DNA of 64,000 nt, from positions 62,001 to 126,000 of the forward strand of contig JARLHY010000139.1 in the NCBI GenBank assembly GCA_031292015.1, read 5' to 3'. The notes under the pieces were generated by a model. It did no database searches and was not told the DNA's origin. It saw nothing but the letters and a program-made list of their open reading frames with translations. The DNA comes from Negativicutes bacterium. GTDB lineage: Bacteria; Bacillota_C; Negativicutes; Sporomusales_B; JARLHX01. Shown in pieces: positions 8,406 to 16,408 of the stretch. Within the stretch, counting starts at the first letter, position 1; each line of letters opens with the position of its first letter. The translations under genes and the position numbers were made by a program.

Positions 8406-8660
8406 ATGACAATTAATATTGGTAAAATCGTTAGGCAAAAGAGACAAGAAAAAAAGATGTCGGCGGAGGAAATAGGCAAGAAGCTTAGTAAGCCGATAAC
8501 TAAACAATCATTTACTAAAAGAGAAAGAAACGGACGATTTAATCTTGATATGATAATTGAAATTGCAAACATTTTAGGATGCGATGTAAGTGACTTTTTA
8601 CCCAAAAAGTCAACTAATAGTGGACTTGAGAAGCTGAAGAACAGGTCACAAGCAGTCTAA
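8406..8660 (+). CDS. Cro-like HTH protein
   Basis: 84 residues with one HTH_3 domain covering most of the length (MSAEEIGKKLSKPITKQSF; then LGCDVSDFLPKK). It is the first rightward gene from the strong early promoter and faces the repressor, so it probably acts as the antirepressor of the switch. Start has gaggtgaa upstream. Confidence 0.8.
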   Translation: MTINIGKIVRQKRQEKKMSAEEIGKKLSKPITKQSFTKRERNGRFNLDMIIEIANILGCDVSDFLPKKSTNSGLEKLKNRSQAV

Positions 8661-8666
8661 TGATCT

Positions 8667-8837
8667 TCACTCAATTTTTATATCTCCGTTTTTACGTTCA
8701 TAGTTCTTGATATATTCCATCAATACCCATGTTGCTTGAGCATTAAGAGACCGCAGACTTCTTTCTGCAATAATCCGCAATTTTTTCTTTTGGGTTTCTT
8801 CCATACGGACCACTAATCGCGGCAACTCGCTGGTCAT
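8667..8837 (-). CDS. Arc-like ribbon-helix-helix protein
   Basis: 56 residues. LPRLVVRMEETQKKKLRIIA is a ribbon-helix-helix strand and first helix, followed by a second helix; this fold binds DNA as a dimer and represses transcription. Start ATG 8837 has aggagg 6 nt upstream; a longer frame to 8963 has no ribosome site. It converges with the Cro-like gene. Confidence 0.75.
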   Translation of the reverse strand: MTSELPRLVVRMEETQKKKLRIIAERSLRSLNAQATWVLMEYIKNYERKNGDIKIE

Positions 8838-8984
8838 CTTAATCCTCCTGCAGGTTGGTGCATCCATTGTATAAGAATAAGTCCCAGTTGTCTTAAAGTG
8901 GTTACGGAATGGCACCATTTTGGCACCAAAAATACAAGTCAAGTGGACAATCCTTTTTTGCATAGGATGTTATCGGGGGTGACA

Positions 8985-9134
8985 ATGATGTCCGAAGTTA
9001 TTAGACCAAAGCCCGGCTGCGAGTATTTATTTTACAGGACACTTGCCAAAATTGCATATCGGCGACTAGAGCAAGAACGCCGTGAGAAGCAACTCAAAGA
9101 AGCCGATAAATCAGAAGAAATCAAGGCCGGTTAA
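8985..9134 (+). CDS. Small basic phage protein, unknown
   Basis: 49 residues from ATG 8985 (gggggtg upstream; a second ATG follows at once). Rich in Arg, Lys and Glu, helical, no known domain. First of the early rightward genes after the switch. The stop lies in a short GCCGG/CCGGC hairpin. Confidence 0.55.
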   Translation: MMSEVIRPKPGCEYLFYRTLAKIAYRRLEQERREKQLKEADKSEEIKAG

Positions 9135-9179
9135 TCCGGCGTGCTATAAAAATGGACAAGCAGAAAGGAGGTAAAGCCA

Positions 9180-10148
9180 ATGAGCGAAGGAATCGACCAC
9201 GCCGCCAACCTTCTGGCCGAGCTTACCGGAAATACCGTTTCCCTTCCGCCTGTTGACCAGCTTACGGCGGAAATCAAGCTTCTCGCCAGGCAAACTGTGG
9301 ACAACCTTATTGAAATTGGCCGCAAGCTCATCCAGGCAAAGCAGCAACTTCCTCATGGGGAATGGGGTAACTGGTTGGAGGAAGAAGTCCAGTTCAGTCA
9401 TCAACAGGCAAACCGTCTTATGAAGCTGGCCGAGGAATCGCCAAAATCCTCAACGTTGAGGAATTTAGCACCTTCCAAGGCTTTTATGCTCCTCAGTATG
9501 CCGGTTGAAGAACGGGAAAATTTCATTCAAGAGCCCCATCAGCTTCCGACAGGCGAAACCAAAACCGTCGATGATATGACGGCCCGGGAACTCGCCGCTG
9601 CCATTCAGGCAAAAAAAGACGCTGAGGATAAGGCCGTCAAACTCGAACAAGAGTTGTTAGTCGCTCAGGATGCTACCAAGGTAGCTCGCGATCATTCACA
9701 CGATCAGAGCGAAACGATCAAGCGCCTTGAAAAACAACTGGAGGATCGGCCCAAAATCGAAGTGCCGAAGATGCCTGCGGATTATAACTCCCTGAAAAAC
9801 CAGGCAGCAGAATCGGCAAAACTGTCAACGGCCAACCGGGATCTTAAAAACCAAAAAGAAATCATGGAAGCCCAGCTTGAAGCCTATCGGACAGGCCAAC
9901 CGGATAAGCGCCTATCAATGCAGCTGAACGTCGATATTTTTGAATCCAATGTCAAGGAATACATACTCAAAGCGGCGCCTATGATTTTTCTGATCCGAGA
10001 ATTCCCGCGCCTGTCGCCGGACTCTCAGAAGAAAGTCGAAACGAACCTGGAGATCCTTGAACAGTTCTGCACCGACATGCGGGATAACATGATCCGACCC
10101 AAGGAAGACAACGTCATTGAAGCGGAGGTGATTGCAAGTGGTCAATAA
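9180..10148 (+). CDS. DUF3102-domain phage protein
   Basis: 322 residues. The N-terminal 110 residues (NLIEIGRKLIQAKQQLPHGE, then WLEEEVQFSHQQANRLMKLA) match the DUF3102 pattern known from phage and plasmid proteins, thought to be DNA-related. A long coiled coil (about 130-240) and a C-terminal helical domain follow. Strong ribosome site agaaaggagg. Overlaps the next gene by 11 nt, so they are probably translated together. Confidence 0.75.
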   Translation: MSEGIDHAANLLAELTGNTVSLPPVDQLTAEIKLLARQTVDNLIEIGRKLIQAKQQLPHGEWGNWLEEEVQFSHQQANRLMKLAEESPKSSTLRNLAPSKAFMLLSMPVEERENFIQEPHQLPTGETKTVDDMTARELAAAIQAKKDAEDKAVKLEQELLVAQDATKVARDHSHDQSETIKRLEKQLEDRPKIEVPKMPADYNSLKNQAAESAKLSTANRDLKNQKEIMEAQLEAYRTGQPDKRLSMQLNVDIFESNVKEYILKAAPMIFLIREFPRLSPDSQKKVETNLEILEQFCTDMRDNMIRPKEDNVIEAEVIASGQ

Positions 10149-10539
10149 AGAACTGGAGCCGGAAAGCAAGTTTCTACAGATTGCGGAGGCTTTGGTCAGG
10201 GATGCAAGAGGACGTGCTGCCGATTATAGCGCCTTTAAAAGCGAGGTCCAGCAAGAACTATCCGCACTTAAAACTATCCTTGAGAATCATGTCACCCTGG
10301 CGCCCTGGCATGCCGCCCAGATCCGCAAGGCAGTGGGTACCAGAATCAGGCACCTCCTGCCGGACGATGGTCTTTACAACCGCTACAGCAAGCGATTCTA
10401 TTCGGCCCTTTGGCGGGATCTGAAGACCGCTTTTCATGTCGCCGAATATCGAGAGATCCCCAGGGTAAGATTTGACGCTGCAATGGCATTCATCATCAGT
10501 TGGTATCCCACGGCTGAAATCATCAATCAGGCCGGTTAG
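10138..10539 (+). CDS. Phage protein with ORF6C-like C-terminus
   Basis: 133 residues from GTG 10138 (gcggagg upstream). The second half (LYNRYSKRFYSALWRDLKTA, then a YREIPRVRFDAAMAFI segment) matches the ORF6C domain found at the C-terminus of phage antirepressors and regulators; the front is a short helical segment rather than a BRO or KilA-N domain. Function in the early region is unclear. Confidence 0.65.
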   Translation: MVNKELEPESKFLQIAEALVRDARGRAADYSAFKSEVQQELSALKTILENHVTLAPWHAAQIRKAVGTRIRHLLPDDGLYNRYSKRFYSALWRDLKTAFHVAEYREIPRVRFDAAMAFIISWYPTAEIINQAG

Positions 10540-10551
10540 GGGGTGATGATC

Positions 10552-10692
10552 GTGACAATGGACAAGCTTCTCCAGGCCCGCAAGCGGCGGAGGCTTCGCA
10601 TTAAAGCATTAGCTTTCATCCTGTTCTTATGGTTTGCAACTACTTATACCATGGGCCATGTATTGGCCGCCAAGCTTCTCGGCCGGTTTTAA
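10552..10692 (+). CDS. Small single-pass membrane protein
   Basis: 46 residues from GTG 10552, nine nt after aggggg (ATG 10546 in the same frame is closer to it). A very basic stretch (RKRRRLRIK) precedes one membrane helix (ALAFILFLWFATTY). Unknown role; small early phage membrane proteins sometimes affect superinfection. Confidence 0.55.
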   Translation: MTMDKLLQARKRRRLRIKALAFILFLWFATTYTMGHVLAAKLLGRF

Positions 10693-10766
10693 CTGATTTC
10701 AGGATAACCCGGCGCCGCGCAAACTACAATTTACCCAAAATCTGCATTATGCAAGGAGGGAACACA

Positions 10767-11324
10767 TTGGACGCCATGACGGAACTCATCAAGACGGAGG
10801 CTGACCGTCGGGGGATTACCTATGATCAGCTTGCCAAGGTGGTTCATGTAGCAAAAGGGACTGTAGGAAGTTGGTTTTCCCGGGGATTTATCCCGGCTGA
10901 AATTGTTGGAGCTGTTGTTAAGGCCATAGGAACCCCGCGACTCATGATGGAGTATGTAGACAAAACGTGCGGCAATCTTTTTGCCTCACGCTACCTGGAT
11001 CGGGTGGACGACCATCCCTTGGCCGCCATGGAGAAGGCCGGGAGCATCATCCGCAGCTGGGATTACTGGGCGGTAAAAGCCAAGGACGTAATGTTGAACA
11101 AGCCCCAGGGGTACCAGTTCAATGAAGACGAAGACGCGATCCTGAAAGCCTTTGAAGACAAATCGGCCGACCTGATCACCGTCATGAAGACAGTCCTGAT
11201 CCGGGGTGAAGAAAGATATGGCCGGCAAGTCAGTGAAGTGACCCGCCGGCACGTTGAAAAACTAGAAGCTCGGGGCTATTGCACCCCGACAAAAGAAAAG
11301 GACCGCTTCAAAGCGGCCAGATAG
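10767..11324 (+). CDS. HTH DNA-binding phage protein
   Basis: 185 residues from TTG 10767 (aaggaggg 6 nt upstream). An N-terminal helix-turn-helix (ITYDQLAKVVHVAKGTVGSW, about residues 20-39) precedes an uncharacterised helical domain. Probably a regulator of early functions. No partner is evident; it lies among small early genes. Confidence 0.65.
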   Translation: MDAMTELIKTEADRRGITYDQLAKVVHVAKGTVGSWFSRGFIPAEIVGAVVKAIGTPRLMMEYVDKTCGNLFASRYLDRVDDHPLAAMEKAGSIIRSWDYWAVKAKDVMLNKPQGYQFNEDEDAILKAFEDKSADLITVMKTVLIRGEERYGRQVSEVTRRHVEKLEARGYCTPTKEKDRFKAAR

Positions 11325-11366
11325 AATCGATTACCTTAAGTTTATATCGAAAGCGAGGTTTCGTCA

Positions 11367-11612
11367 ATGCCTCTTGTACATATCGAAGACGTGATCCATG
11401 ATCGTCGGATGAAGAACGAAGATTACCGCGACGGTTATGAATGGGCCAAAGCCAACTTTGACTACTGGTGGGGACACTTGCCGATTGATGAAATGAAAAT
11501 CATGGTCCAGGCTTATAAGGCTGTTTATGAACTGGACAAGCATCGCAATATCAACGCTCTCGGGATGGCGCGGTATCTGGAGGAGCGTTCGAAAGGACAG
11601 AAAGCATCTTAG
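11367..11612 (+). CDS. Small phage protein, unknown
   Basis: 81 residues, charged and aromatic (YEWAKANFDYWWGHLP), soluble. Ribosome site agcgagg. No family recognised. Confidence 0.55.
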   Translation: MPLVHIEDVIHDRRMKNEDYRDGYEWAKANFDYWWGHLPIDEMKIMVQAYKAVYELDKHRNINALGMARYLEERSKGQKAS

Positions 11613-11650
11613 TAATCACTATCGCGCCCAGAGAGGAAGAATGGAGGTTA

Positions 11651-11872
11651 ATGATGCGTAAGTTGTTCATTGAGTTGTCCGATGGACAATATGCAGATAT
11701 AGAAAAGGCTGTGGGCGCTCATAACGCCTGGTGTCGAGAGCAAGCAAACAAAGCGGCTGCCGAAGGAAACTCTTCCTTACAAAAGGCAATGGAAATGAAA
11801 ACAACTGTTAATCAGTATGCTCGCGTTTTATTGGTCAGGGCTATTCAAAAGGATTTATCGGATAATCCATAA
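11651..11872 (+). CDS. Small phage protein, unknown
   Basis: 73 residues, helical, ATG 11651 or 11654 after ggagg. No family recognised. The following 170 nt hold no gene but contain CGGCGGA ... TCCGCCG inverted arms that end in the 19-nt repeat at 12011. Confidence 0.5.
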   Translation: MMRKLFIELSDGQYADIEKAVGAHNAWCREQANKAAAEGNSSLQKAMEMKTTVNQYARVLLVRAIQKDLSDNP

Positions 11873-12010
11873 TCAGAACCCATTAGGCCGGGGCAAATGA
11901 CATCGGGTTATCTGGTCGGCTGGATGCCCTGGCCGTTGAGAATAAAGAACAAAAATAAATAGTGAAATGCCATATCTGGCCTTGCGGCGGATGGTGGGCC
12001 GGCCAGAGCG

Positions 12011-12029
12011 TCCGCCGATCAGGGTCAAA
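12011..12029 (+). repeat. 19-nt direct repeat, copy 1
   Basis: tccgccgatcagggtcaaa; copy 2 with one change lies at 13008-13026. The two bracket the leftward membrane gene cassette. Confidence 0.7.
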
Positions 12030-12042
12030 AATAAAAGAACAT

Positions 12043-12708
12043 CTACTTCATTTCTTCAATATTGAATCCGAAATAATTCCATATAAACAAAGAAACCACA
12101 GCAGACAACACCCAGGCTGCTAATGGATTTAGAAAATGCACCCTCAGAGTTATGAACATCGTTAAATTAAAGGCCGCTGACCAGGCCAAAGACCAATCAT
12201 GATCATAAGAGATATTCCCTATTGAAAAAGCCATGGCTTCGTTAAGAGTAGTTATGCATGTCCACAATATAATCCATCCGACTTGCAGAAACACACCATT
12301 TTCGGGATACCTAGATAAGTACAGCAGTGAGACAGATGGGAAAGACACAAGCGCAATCCATATATCTGAGAATGTATGGTTTGGAAGAAAAAACGATGGG
12401 GAGAACTTCCACAAAGTATGATTATGCGCCAAAATTGCTCCGAAAAAATTCGAAGCAAGCATGAAAAGATAGGTCGGATAATATTTTTGCCAATCCTTCC
12501 ATTTACTCCATTTCCATGCAGCTGCAACGTATATCAGAGATACGATTATGCGCACGACGATCACCCTTGTGGTAGTGTTCACCAGCGCGGGAAATTTATT
12601 CCAGATATCGAAAAACCGCAGGACCGAACACAATCCCATTAACCAACCCCCGGCAAGTCGGTCAAGGGACCATGGCGGTCCTCGATATTTAGTATGTTCC
12701 GTTTGCAA
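12043..12708 (-). CDS. CBO0543-like integral membrane protein
   Basis: Up to 221 residues with about five membrane helices. The pattern KWSKWKDWQKYYPT ... NHTLWKF ... PNHTFSDIW and a C-terminal WSAAFNLTMF segment fit the CBO0543 family, membrane proteins of unknown function common in spore formers. TTG at 12708 has aggtgg upstream but this lies in a hairpin; later starts (ATG 12639, or a GTG near 12570 with gggtgat upstream) would give a length closer to the family. It is the only leftward gene in the early rightward operon, with 19-nt repeats outside it, so it looks like an inserted cargo gene. Confidence 0.6.
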   Translation of the reverse strand: MQTEHTKYRGPPWSLDRLAGGWLMGLCSVLRFFDIWNKFPALVNTTTRVIVVRIIVSLIYVAAAWKWSKWKDWQKYYPTYLFMLASNFFGAILAHNHTLWKFSPSFFLPNHTFSDIWIALVSFPSVSLLYLSRYPENGVFLQVGWIILWTCITTLNEAMAFSIGNISYDHDWSLAWSAAFNLTMFITLRVHFLNPLAAWVLSAVVSLFIWNYFGFNIEEMK

Positions 12709-13037
12709 AAAAAACCACCTAAAAATAGGTGGCCCAACAGGGAGTCATTAAGGGGATAAGTGGAGATTGCCTATCCCCTTACGGAGGAAAGATAGGCTGA
12801 TACTTTCGCGCGAGGAGGCAACAAACCTATCTGACAATATCCTTTCCATTAACTGATTGATTATACATCAAAAACCTAAGCCCGGCCATGGGGGTGAGCC
12901 GAGCTTAGGTTAGGGGGGGGGCGAGGAGTTGTGACTCAGGAAGTCGATCCCCCTTTCACATTATATGCCAAATTAACCTTGAAGTGCGTATCGCTGAGTC
13001 GGCACTATCCGCCGATCAAGGTCAAAGGGAGGCCGCT
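12709..13037. other. Gene-free structured region
   Basis: No gene in about 330 nt, but strong secondary structure: ccacct/aggtgg hairpin with eight T on the minus strand (12713-12732, a likely leftward terminator); AAGGGGATA/TATCCCCTT (12750-12758 with 12772-12780); gatagg/cctatc; cctaagc/gcttagg around 12873-12909 with a T run leftwards, so a second leftward terminator; then nine G in a row (12913-12921); then repeat copy 2 at 13008. It may hold a leader RNA or small RNA; I recognise no riboswitch class. Confidence 0.45.
13008..13026 (+). repeat. 19-nt direct repeat, copy 2
   Basis: tccgccgatcaaggtcaaa, 18 of 19 equal to 12011-12029, ending just before the ribosome site of the next gene. 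Confidence 0.7.
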
Positions 13038-13196
13038 ATGTACGAAAGATGCCTCTGCTGCAATAGAAAGCTGAAAGATGCTTTGTCCCAGGAGATTGGA
13101 CTTGGAAAAGTCTGTCTCAAAAAACTGATAGGCAAGCACAAGAGCAATTACAAGCAGACGGACCTAGATCTATTTCCAAATGAAAGGATGAGATAA
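13038..13196 (+). CDS. DUF6011-like small zinc-ribbon protein
   Basis: 52 residues from ATG 13038 (gggagg 5 nt upstream). RCLCCNRKLKD ... GLGKVC gives two Cys pairs arranged as in DUF6011-type mini zinc domains found in phages. The stop overlaps into the next start region, so it is cotranslated. Confidence 0.6.
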   Translation: MYERCLCCNRKLKDALSQEIGLGKVCLKKLIGKHKSNYKQTDLDLFPNERMR

Positions 13197-13385
13197 ATGG
13201 CATTGGGAGATATGACGCGCAAGCGTAAAGGAAAGCAGTGGGTAATCCAGCGCCGGGCGAGAAAGGGCGGTCTTGAATATCTGACCGTCGAGGGAAAGTT
13301 TTCACGGCATCCGCTTGAAGCGCAATTGTTTAGTTCAGAGCCTGATAAAGTTCCCCGCCGCGCCAAAGCAATTCAGATCAGCTAA
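13197..13385 (+). CDS. Small basic protein, unknown
   Basis: 62 residues, strongly basic (MTRKRKGKQWVIQRRARKGG), suggesting nucleic-acid contact. Starts at the base after the preceding stop; cotranslated. No family recognised. Confidence 0.5.
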   Translation: MALGDMTRKRKGKQWVIQRRARKGGLEYLTVEGKFSRHPLEAQLFSSEPDKVPRRAKAIQIS

Positions 13386-13396
13386 GGAGGCCGACC

Positions 13397-14524
13397 ATGA
13401 AAGCCATATTCAACCACAAAGACCTGGATAAGGCGGTACAAGCGGCGGCCAGGATAGCTGGCGGAAAAACGACCATACCGGTATTGTCCGGCATTCTTGT
13501 TTCCATCGAAAGCGAGAAAGCAACATTCTCCGCGAGCAATTACGAGATCTCCTTAGAATATAGCATCCCGGCAATCGTTGAGATCCCGGGTACCATTCTG
13601 ATATCCGGCCGGCTGTTTAGTGATCTCATCAAAAAAATGCCTACTGACAATATTACCATTTCCTCTGATGAAGAAGACAATCTTCTCGTTGTTCAGTCCG
13701 GCACCTCAACATACAAAATTTTGACCATGAAGGCGGATGAATTCCCTGCGATTGAGCGTGTTCAGCAAGATAATGCCATTGAGCTAACTGGCGCTGACCT
13801 ACAGGAAATTCACCGTCTTACTTCTTTTTGTGTGGCCACAAGCGGCAGCCCTATTTTTACCGGAATACATATCCTCATTAACGACGGGATCTTGACGGCC
13901 TATGGAAGCGATACGCATTGCCTGGCAAAAAAGAAAATAGCCTTTAATTCGACAGTCACAGGTGATGTTATCATTCCTCCCATTTCTCTACTGGAAATCT
14001 GTCGTCTGGCCGAACCGGAAGATAAAGTGATTATGTCCTTACATAAAGGTAAAATATCCTTTCAAACGGATAGCATCTATTTTTCCTGCCAGGCAATACA
14101 AGGCCATCGTCCTGACTTTGAGAGAGTAATTCCCAAGGTAACGCCGACAAAAGTCACTCTTTCGCGAGAGGTATTTCTCATCGCACTGGAGCGGGTGTCT
14201 ATCATTGGCACAGAGCGGACAAAAGACGGTGTATCCAATAATGTCGTCATTTCCTCTGATAAAGATCGGATGATAATTACCTCCCAATCAGGCGAAAAAG
14301 GGAAAGCCTATGAAGAATTCCCTGCGACTATTGACGGCAGCGATGTTCGATTTCTTTTCAACAGCTATCTGATTACCGGTTTTCTTCGAGCCATTGACGC
14401 CGATCAGATTATATTCTCATTTCCCGAAACGAAAGCACCATGCTTACTTATACCTACCGATGATGATTCCTATCTGTATGTGACTTCTCCAATGCGCGAG
14501 AATGCCGAAGGGGCAAAGGGATAG
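13397..14524 (+). CDS. dnaN: DNA polymerase III beta subunit (phage sliding clamp)
   Basis: 375 residues with the three-domain clamp architecture: MKAIFNHKDLDKAVQAAARI start, then TIPVLSGILVS, and the C-terminal end with LIPTDDDSYLYVTSPMR close to the usual M(P)MR. The family forms a ring dimer that tethers the replicase to DNA. It differs from typical host DnaN, with a shortened domain 3, and lies among phage early genes, so it is phage-borne rather than the host copy. Ribosome site aaggagg. Confidence 0.88.
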   Translation: MKAIFNHKDLDKAVQAAARIAGGKTTIPVLSGILVSIESEKATFSASNYEISLEYSIPAIVEIPGTILISGRLFSDLIKKMPTDNITISSDEEDNLLVVQSGTSTYKILTMKADEFPAIERVQQDNAIELTGADLQEIHRLTSFCVATSGSPIFTGIHILINDGILTAYGSDTHCLAKKKIAFNSTVTGDVIIPPISLLEICRLAEPEDKVIMSLHKGKISFQTDSIYFSCQAIQGHRPDFERVIPKVTPTKVTLSREVFLIALERVSIIGTERTKDGVSNNVVISSDKDRMIITSQSGEKGKAYEEFPATIDGSDVRFLFNSYLITGFLRAIDADQIIFSFPETKAPCLLIPTDDDSYLYVTSPMRENAEGAKG

Positions 14525-14525
14525 G

Positions 14526-14642
14526 TCTTCATTCTGGGATGCTAAAGATGGCAAAAAGAAAGCTGGTCACCTGCTTGACGGCCAACTGTGGGATCAGTAC
14601 CCGGAGGATCAGGAGCTGCCGAGGCGGCATGTGGCAAAATAA
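14526..14642 (+). pseudogene. Remnant of a DUF5131 (phage Gp37/Gp68) gene, C-terminus only
   Basis: In this frame FWDAKDGKKKAGHLLDGQLW, then DQYPED, is very like the C-terminal signature of DUF5131 proteins (KKAGRLLDGRTWDE in the family as I remember it). No start or upstream domain exists; the clamp gene ends directly before it. Confidence 0.45.
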
Positions 14643-14662
14643 AAAGCGGCGCCCAAGGCCGC
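14641..14662 (-). terminator. Terminator of the DUF2513 gene
   Basis: On the minus strand gcggc ... gccgc stem (14662-14646) followed by TTTTT, shortly after the stop at 14675. Confidence 0.65.
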
Positions 14663-14674
14663 GCGGAGAAGAGA

Positions 14675-15028
14675 TTAATTTAGCCCGAGATATTTTAATA
14701 CAAGCGCCTTCGCCGTTGCAGTAATAACATCCAGAGTTACATTTCCTAGGGGTTTGATCTTTGATTTAGTTTCGTCCCAGATGGTTTTATCTCGGATGTT
14801 ATCGAGATATTCTCTGCCTTTTGGCGTTAAGTCTATGAAATATCCATTTTTAGCTTCTATCAGTCGAGCGTCGCTTAGGTATTTCATGTGATAGAAAAAT
14901 GCCATTTGATCATATGAGATAAACTTTTCTTCCCAATAAAACAAAAAAGGGTAGTTGGTATGCCCGTCTGCTATTTCTTCTATATCTAGCAATATATCTC
15001 GGATAAGATCATAATTCAGTTTCAACAA
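14675..15028 (-). CDS. DUF2513 family protein
   Basis: 117 residues. MLKLNYDLIRDILLDIEEIA and LIEAKNGYFIDLTPKGREYL are family features; the second half resembles a winged helix. DUF2513 proteins are common in Firmicute phages with unknown role. It runs against the early operon between two gene remnants, like an insertion. Confidence 0.78.
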   Translation of the reverse strand: MLKLNYDLIRDILLDIEEIADGHTNYPFLFYWEEKFISYDQMAFFYHMKYLSDARLIEAKNGYFIDLTPKGREYLDNIRDKTIWDETKSKIKPLGNVTLDVITATAKALVLKYLGLN

Positions 15029-15085
15029 ATCATCCCCCTTTTAACATCGTCAGTTCGACAATATTTACCAAATTCCTCCCGAGAG

Positions 15086-15310
15086 ATGATTTATTTGGAT
15101 CCCTATGAATTTCTACAGAAAATGAGCCTTCCTTATGAGGCCAAGTTGGGCCATGCCGAGATCAAAGGCCGTGAGTTTTACGACCGGTTGGGTGGGAATG
15201 TCTTCGTCAGCGTCGGGGGTCTAGACAGCATCACCCTGTTGATCTTCCTTCGCTAAACCGTATCAAAGGATATCCCGGCTGCCAGTGTCTCCAGTCCGGA
15301 GCACCGCCTT
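15086..15310 (+). pseudogene. Decayed phage PAPS-reductase-like gene
   Basis: ATG 15086 opens a 56-codon frame stopping at 15256. MIYLDPYEFLQKMSLPYEAK and EFYDRLGGNVFVSVGGLDS resemble the N-terminus of phage phosphoadenosine-phosphosulfate-reductase-like proteins, but the PP-loop SGGKDST has become VGGLDSI. After the stop the same frame continues KDIPAASVSSPEH, again like the family, before similarity fades. Thus a broken gene: premature stop, mutated loop, missing rest. Confidence 0.55.
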
Positions 15311-15459
15311 TCAGACTCGGAGCCTGGAGGACGTCCAGGATTCTACCCCTGCACAACCTATATATTTGCCCAAAAACAAAAGCCAGACCCCGAAGTTCCG
15401 GAAAGCCTGGCTATGCGATCACCAGTTATCCTTTAAGCCATGGTGCGAAGGGGTTCATA

Positions 15460-15813
15460 TTATCCAGGTGAGACTTCGAGGCAACAACGGCTGGGACCTA
15501 CGGCGATAATTTCATCTACATTGATTCTAATAATATCACCTATCTCAAAAAGATGAGGCTCGATCACCTGTATATTGGCATTGTCTCTTATTATGGCAGG
15601 GTCGCAGATAAGTTTGATGACAATGAACTCAGGATCGCAGCATAATTCTGGTTTTACCTCTACCTTCACCTCTGGCGGGGGGCAACATTTGTCGTCGTCG
15701 TGGTGACGGTCATCATCATCCTTTAATACCTGTCCCTGAAATAAAATGCGGTCATCCATCAGTATGGTTACAGATCCCACGCAGTCGACAAAAAACTCTT
15801 TCTTAAAGCCCAT
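15460..15813 (-). CDS. Cys/Asp/His-rich protein, probable spore-stage expression
   Basis: 117 residues from ATG 15813 (aaggag 9 nt upstream). N-terminal hydrophobic strand segment (VDCVGSVTILMDDRILFQGQ), then a D/H stretch DDDDRHHDDDKCCPPP, paired cysteines (CC at three places, the last in SRCCLEV), and a beta-rich end (DIIRINVDEIIAVGPS). No signal peptide. I do not recognise the family. Composition (double Cys, acidic-His cluster) recalls cross-linked spore-surface proteins. It lies against the early operon and has a good sigma-E-type promoter, so mother-cell expression is inferred. Confidence 0.6.
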   Translation of the reverse strand: MGFKKEFFVDCVGSVTILMDDRILFQGQVLKDDDDRHHDDDKCCPPPEVKVEVKPELCCDPEFIVIKLICDPAIIRDNANIQVIEPHLFEIGDIIRINVDEIIAVGPSRCCLEVSPG

Positions 15814-15830
15814 GAGTTTTCGCTCCTTCA

Positions 15831-16207
15831 TTTTTACTTGGCCTTCGCCTATACAATATGTATGCCGAATCCTAGTAAATGTGCTAGTACCGTTATTTCT
15901 TTAGGCAATCGTCCGCTAGTTGGCTAGGTGTAATACACATAATAAAGCAACCCCTCCACGAAATTCCCAAAAATGGAGGGGTTATAGGTAAAAGCCATTA
16001 TTGAAAGGAGCTAATATATATTATGTAACATGAACGGTAATGGTTACGGCTACCTATGAGAGAATGTCGAAACCTGCCATTCAAGCATTCGGTACTCTCC
16101 TGAATGCTCTTCGCCTGATATATGTGCATACGCAAAACATCTGTTCGATTTTATTATAGAGTTGGGTACGGAGAAAATTAAGTCAATGACAATGGGAAGT
16201 GATGCCA
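15831..16207. other. Gene-poor region with one strong hairpin
   Basis: Holds the promoter of the Cys-rich gene and a 10-bp hairpin at 15949-15983 (aacccctcca/tggaggggtt). The T-rich side (ttgctttatt) lies leftward, so it may end leftward transcripts. Nothing else seen up to 16207. Confidence 0.5.
15857..15884 (-). promoter_or_regulatory. Sigma-E-like promoter of the Cys-rich gene
   Basis: Reading leftwards GCACATT (15884-15878), 13-bp spacer, CATACATA (15864-15857): 6 of 7 and 7 of 8 against KMATATT and CATACAHT. Start would be about 36 nt before the gene. Confidence 0.55.
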
Positions 16208-16408
16208 ATGCGAACCAATAAACAACCTCATGGCAATTATGAATATTCAATGGTTGCGCGGCAAGACAGGGAAACGAAGCCAGGGCGCCCAGTTGGTAAC
16301 TGGCCGCCGCGAAATGACGCTTGCATATGTCTGATATGTAACGAGACACTTGGTACCCTTACGGAGGTACATGCGGCCAACCACGGTTATCCTTCAAAGG
16401 CGCGATGA
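16208..16408 (+). CDS. Small C2H2-type zinc-finger protein
   Basis: 66 residues from ATG 16208 (gggaag 9 nt upstream; ATG 16202 is also in frame). C-terminal CLICNETLGTLTEVHAANHG gives C-x2-C-x10-H-x3-H, a classical C2H2 spacing. Bacterial phage C2H2-like proteins probably bind nucleic acid or protein. The stop overlaps the next small gene by ATGA. Confidence 0.55.
   Translation: MRTNKQPHGNYEYSMVARQDRETKPGRPVGNWPPRNDACICLICNETLGTLTEVHAANHGYPSKAR

Noticed and set aside
12750..12908. Known riboswitch (c-di-GMP, cobalamin, TPP) in the structured region
   Set aside because: None of the conserved boxes I know is present; left as unnamed structure.
15285..15509. 74-codon frame after the PAPS-reductase remnant
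   Set aside because: No ribosome site, composition not protein-like, overlaps the decayed region and the end of the Cys-rich gene.
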